NCBI RefSeq assembly: GCF_017676365.1
Contig: NZ_JADKMA010000012.1
Location: forward strand, 1-64,000
DNA length: 64,000 nt
From: Streptomyces oryzae
GTDB taxonomy: Bacteria; Actinomycetota; Actinomycetes; Streptomycetales; Streptomycetaceae
Direction: 5' to 3'
Part shown: in pieces, positions 62,558 to 64,000 of the stretch
Numbering within the stretch: position 1 is the first letter of the stretch
How the letters are laid out: the number at the start of each line of letters is the position of its first letter
Translations under genes and position numbers: made by a program
Notes under the pieces: generated by a model
What the model saw: the letters and a program-made list of their open reading frames with translations, nothing else
What the model was told of the DNA's origin: nothing
The model's database searches: none

Positions 62558-64000
62558 CTATGGCCGTGGGATGTTGCGGAGGTTGGAGCGGGCCATCTGG
62601 ACCATGCGGCCTACGCCGCCGTCCAGGACGGTGCGGCCCGCCGAGAGGGCGAAGCCGCTGAGCTGTTCGCGGGTGATCTTCGGGGGGAGGGAGAGCGCGT
62701 GGGGGTCGGTCACGATGTCGATCAGTGCGGGCCCGTCGTGCTCAAGGATGTCGCGGAGGGCGCCGCGCAGCTGCTTGGGCTTCTCGACGCGGACGGCGTG
62801 CGCGCCAGCGGCCCGGGCGAGGGCCGCGAAGTCCGGGTTGCGGTTGTGCGTACCGTGCGCCGGCATGCCGTCGACCATCATCTCCAGCTCGACCATCCCG
62901 AGCGAGGAGTTGTTGAACAGCACGACCTTGACCGGCAGCTCGTACTGGACCAGCGTCAGGAACTCCCCCATCAGCATCGCGAAGCCGCCGTCCCCCGACA
63001 TGGAGATGACCTGGCGCCGGCGGTCGAGGAACTGGGCGCCGACGGCCTGCGGCACCGCGTTGGCCATCGAGCCGTGGCTGAACGAGCCGATCACCCGGCG
63101 CCGCCCGTTCGGGGTGATGTAGCGGGCCGCCCACACGTTGCACATCCCGGTGTCGACGGTGAAGACGGCGTCGTCGGCCGCCTCCTCGTCCAGTACGGAC
63201 GCCACGTACTCGGGGTGGATGGGAATGTGCTTCTCGACGTTGCGGGTGTACGCCTTGACGACGCCCTCCAGCACGTCGGCGTGCTTCTTGAGCATCCGGT
63301 GCAGGAACGCGCGGCTGGTCTTGGCCCGCACCCGCGGGGTGAGGCAGCGCAGCGTCTCGCGGACGTCGCCCCACACGGCCAGGTCGAGGCTGGTGCGGCG
63401 GCCGAGGTGTTCGGGGCGCACATCGACCTGGACGATCTTGCAGTTCTTGGGCAGGAACGCGTTGTACGGGAAGTCGGTGCCCAGCAGGATCAGCAGATCG
63501 CACTCATGCGTGGCCTCGTAGGCGGCGCCGTAGCCGAGCAGCCCGCTCATGCCGACGTCGTAGGGGTTGTCGTACTGGATCCACTCCTTGCCGCGCAGCG
63601 CGTGCCCCACCGGGGCCTTGAGCCGCTCGGCGAACTCCATGACCTCCTCGTGCGCGCCGGCGGTCCCCGCACCGCAGAACAGGGTGATCTTCTCCGCGTC
63701 GTCGATCATGCGCACCAGTGCGTCGACCTCCGCGTCCCCGGGGCGCACGGTGGGGCGTGAGGTGACCAGCGCGTGCTCCACGGGGCTCTCCGGCGCGGGT
63801 TCGGAGGCCAGATCGCCGGGGAGCGCGACGACGCTGACGCCCTGCTGGCCGACGGCGTGCTGGATGGCCGTCTGGAGCACCCGGGGCATCTGCTGCTGGT
63901 TGGAGATCAGCTCGCTGTAGTGGCTGCACTCGAGAAAGAGCCGGTCGGGGTGGGTCTCCTGGAAGAAGCTGGTGCCGATCTCGCTGCTGGGGATGTGCGA
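62558..64000 (-). CDS. poxB: Pyruvate dehydrogenase (quinone)/pyruvate oxidase, 5' end beyond window
   Basis: At least 480 residues of the C-terminal part; the frame is open to the last base. HIPSSEIGTSFFQETHP and HYSELISNQQQMPRVLQTAI at the window edge are PoxB-specific; DFPYNAFLP binds FAD, and the TPP-binding domain shows SMSGDGGFAMLMGEFLT ... FNNSSLGMVELE. It oxidises pyruvate to acetate and CO2, passing electrons to quinone. The E. coli membrane-binding C-terminal helix is not obvious; the protein ends ARSNLRNIPRP. Confidence 0.95.
   Translation of the reverse strand, partial: SHIPSSEIGTSFFQETHPDRLFLECSHYSELISNQQQMPRVLQTAIQHAVGQQGVSVVALPGDLASEPAPESPVEHALVTSRPTVRPGDAEVDALVRMIDDAEKITLFCGAGTAGAHEEVMEFAERLKAPVGHALRGKEWIQYDNPYDVGMSGLLGYGAAYEATHECDLLILLGTDFPYNAFLPKNCKIVQVDVRPEHLGRRTSLDLAVWGDVRETLRCLTPRVRAKTSRAFLHRMLKKHADVLEGVVKAYTRNVEKHIPIHPEYVASVLDEEAADDAVFTVDTGMCNVWAARYITPNGRRRVIGSFSHGSMANAVPQAVGAQFLDRRRQVISMSGDGGFAMLMGEFLTLVQYELPVKVVLFNNSSLGMVELEMMVDGMPAHGTHNRNPDFAALARAAGAHAVRVEKPKQLRGALRDILEHDGPALIDIVTDPHALSLPPKITREQLSGFALSAGRTVLDGGVGRMVQMARSNLRNIPRP

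Overview
The window is high-GC actinobacterial chromosome. Heavy G/C at third codon positions, GTG and TTG starts with purine-rich ribosome binding sites, an AceE-type pyruvate dehydrogenase E1, a PucR regulator followed by fabD-fabH-acpP-fabF, an HrdA-like sigma factor and a standalone LigD-polymerase gene opposite Ku all point to Streptomyces or a very close relative. I see core-chromosome content: no insertion sequences, prophage, CRISPR or rRNA. All identifications come from reading the sequence; no database search was run.

Layout. 1-4.7 kb: a stress/tellurium-type cluster (a partial Pro/Tyr-rich gene, a long TerD-like protein, a TerC/DUF475 membrane protein, two TerD proteins, a peroxiredoxin). 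5.0-8.7 kb: DUF3052 gene and divergent aceE. 8.8-11.8 kb: secreted I36-type inhibitor, an MFS drug exporter and its divergent TetR regulator. 12-19.3 kb: two paralogous DUF1023 hydrolases flanking a DUF4429/SHOCT gene and a two-component system, then an acyltransferase. 19.3-21.5 kb: MerR regulator, serine hydrolase, pirin. 21.6-26.6 kb: fasR and the type II fatty-acid synthase operon, closed by a strong terminator. 26.6-32.8 kb: a series of small metabolic, redox and regulatory genes (dehydrogenase, DUF3145, SGNH lipoprotein, Ohr, MarR/oxidoreductase pair, TetR/cupin pair).

32.8-47.1 kb is the most interesting region. A PucR-type regulator and a small secreted/membrane protein face away from a tightly coupled nine-gene operon: DUF3068 membrane protein, GT4 glycosyltransferase, SAM methyltransferase, a 1470-residue AftD-like GT-C arabinofuranosyltransferase homologue, a condensation-fold (PapA-like) acyltransferase, a second methyltransferase, an EamA-type membrane protein, a Trm112-like zinc-ribbon remnant and an FkbM methyltransferase. 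Gene order and stop/start overlaps suggest one surface glycan that is glycosylated, methylated and perhaps acylated. The product is unknown.

47.2-49.2 kb: divergent ku and ligD polymerase-domain genes (non-homologous end joining). 49.7-50.1 kb: tRNA-Asn and a CAT-anticodon tRNA. 50.3-54 kb: an HTH/Clp-N gene pair with a probably leaderless promoter, two secreted small proteins and an FGGY sugar kinase. 54.1-57.8 kb: a heterodimeric ABC exporter. 57.8-62.4 kb: secreted trypsin-like protease, then dnaG followed by an HrdA-like sigma factor on the same strand, echoing the primase/sigma pairing of the enterobacterial macromolecular synthesis operon. 62.6 kb to the end: a pyruvate:quinone oxidoreductase (poxB) cut by the window edge.
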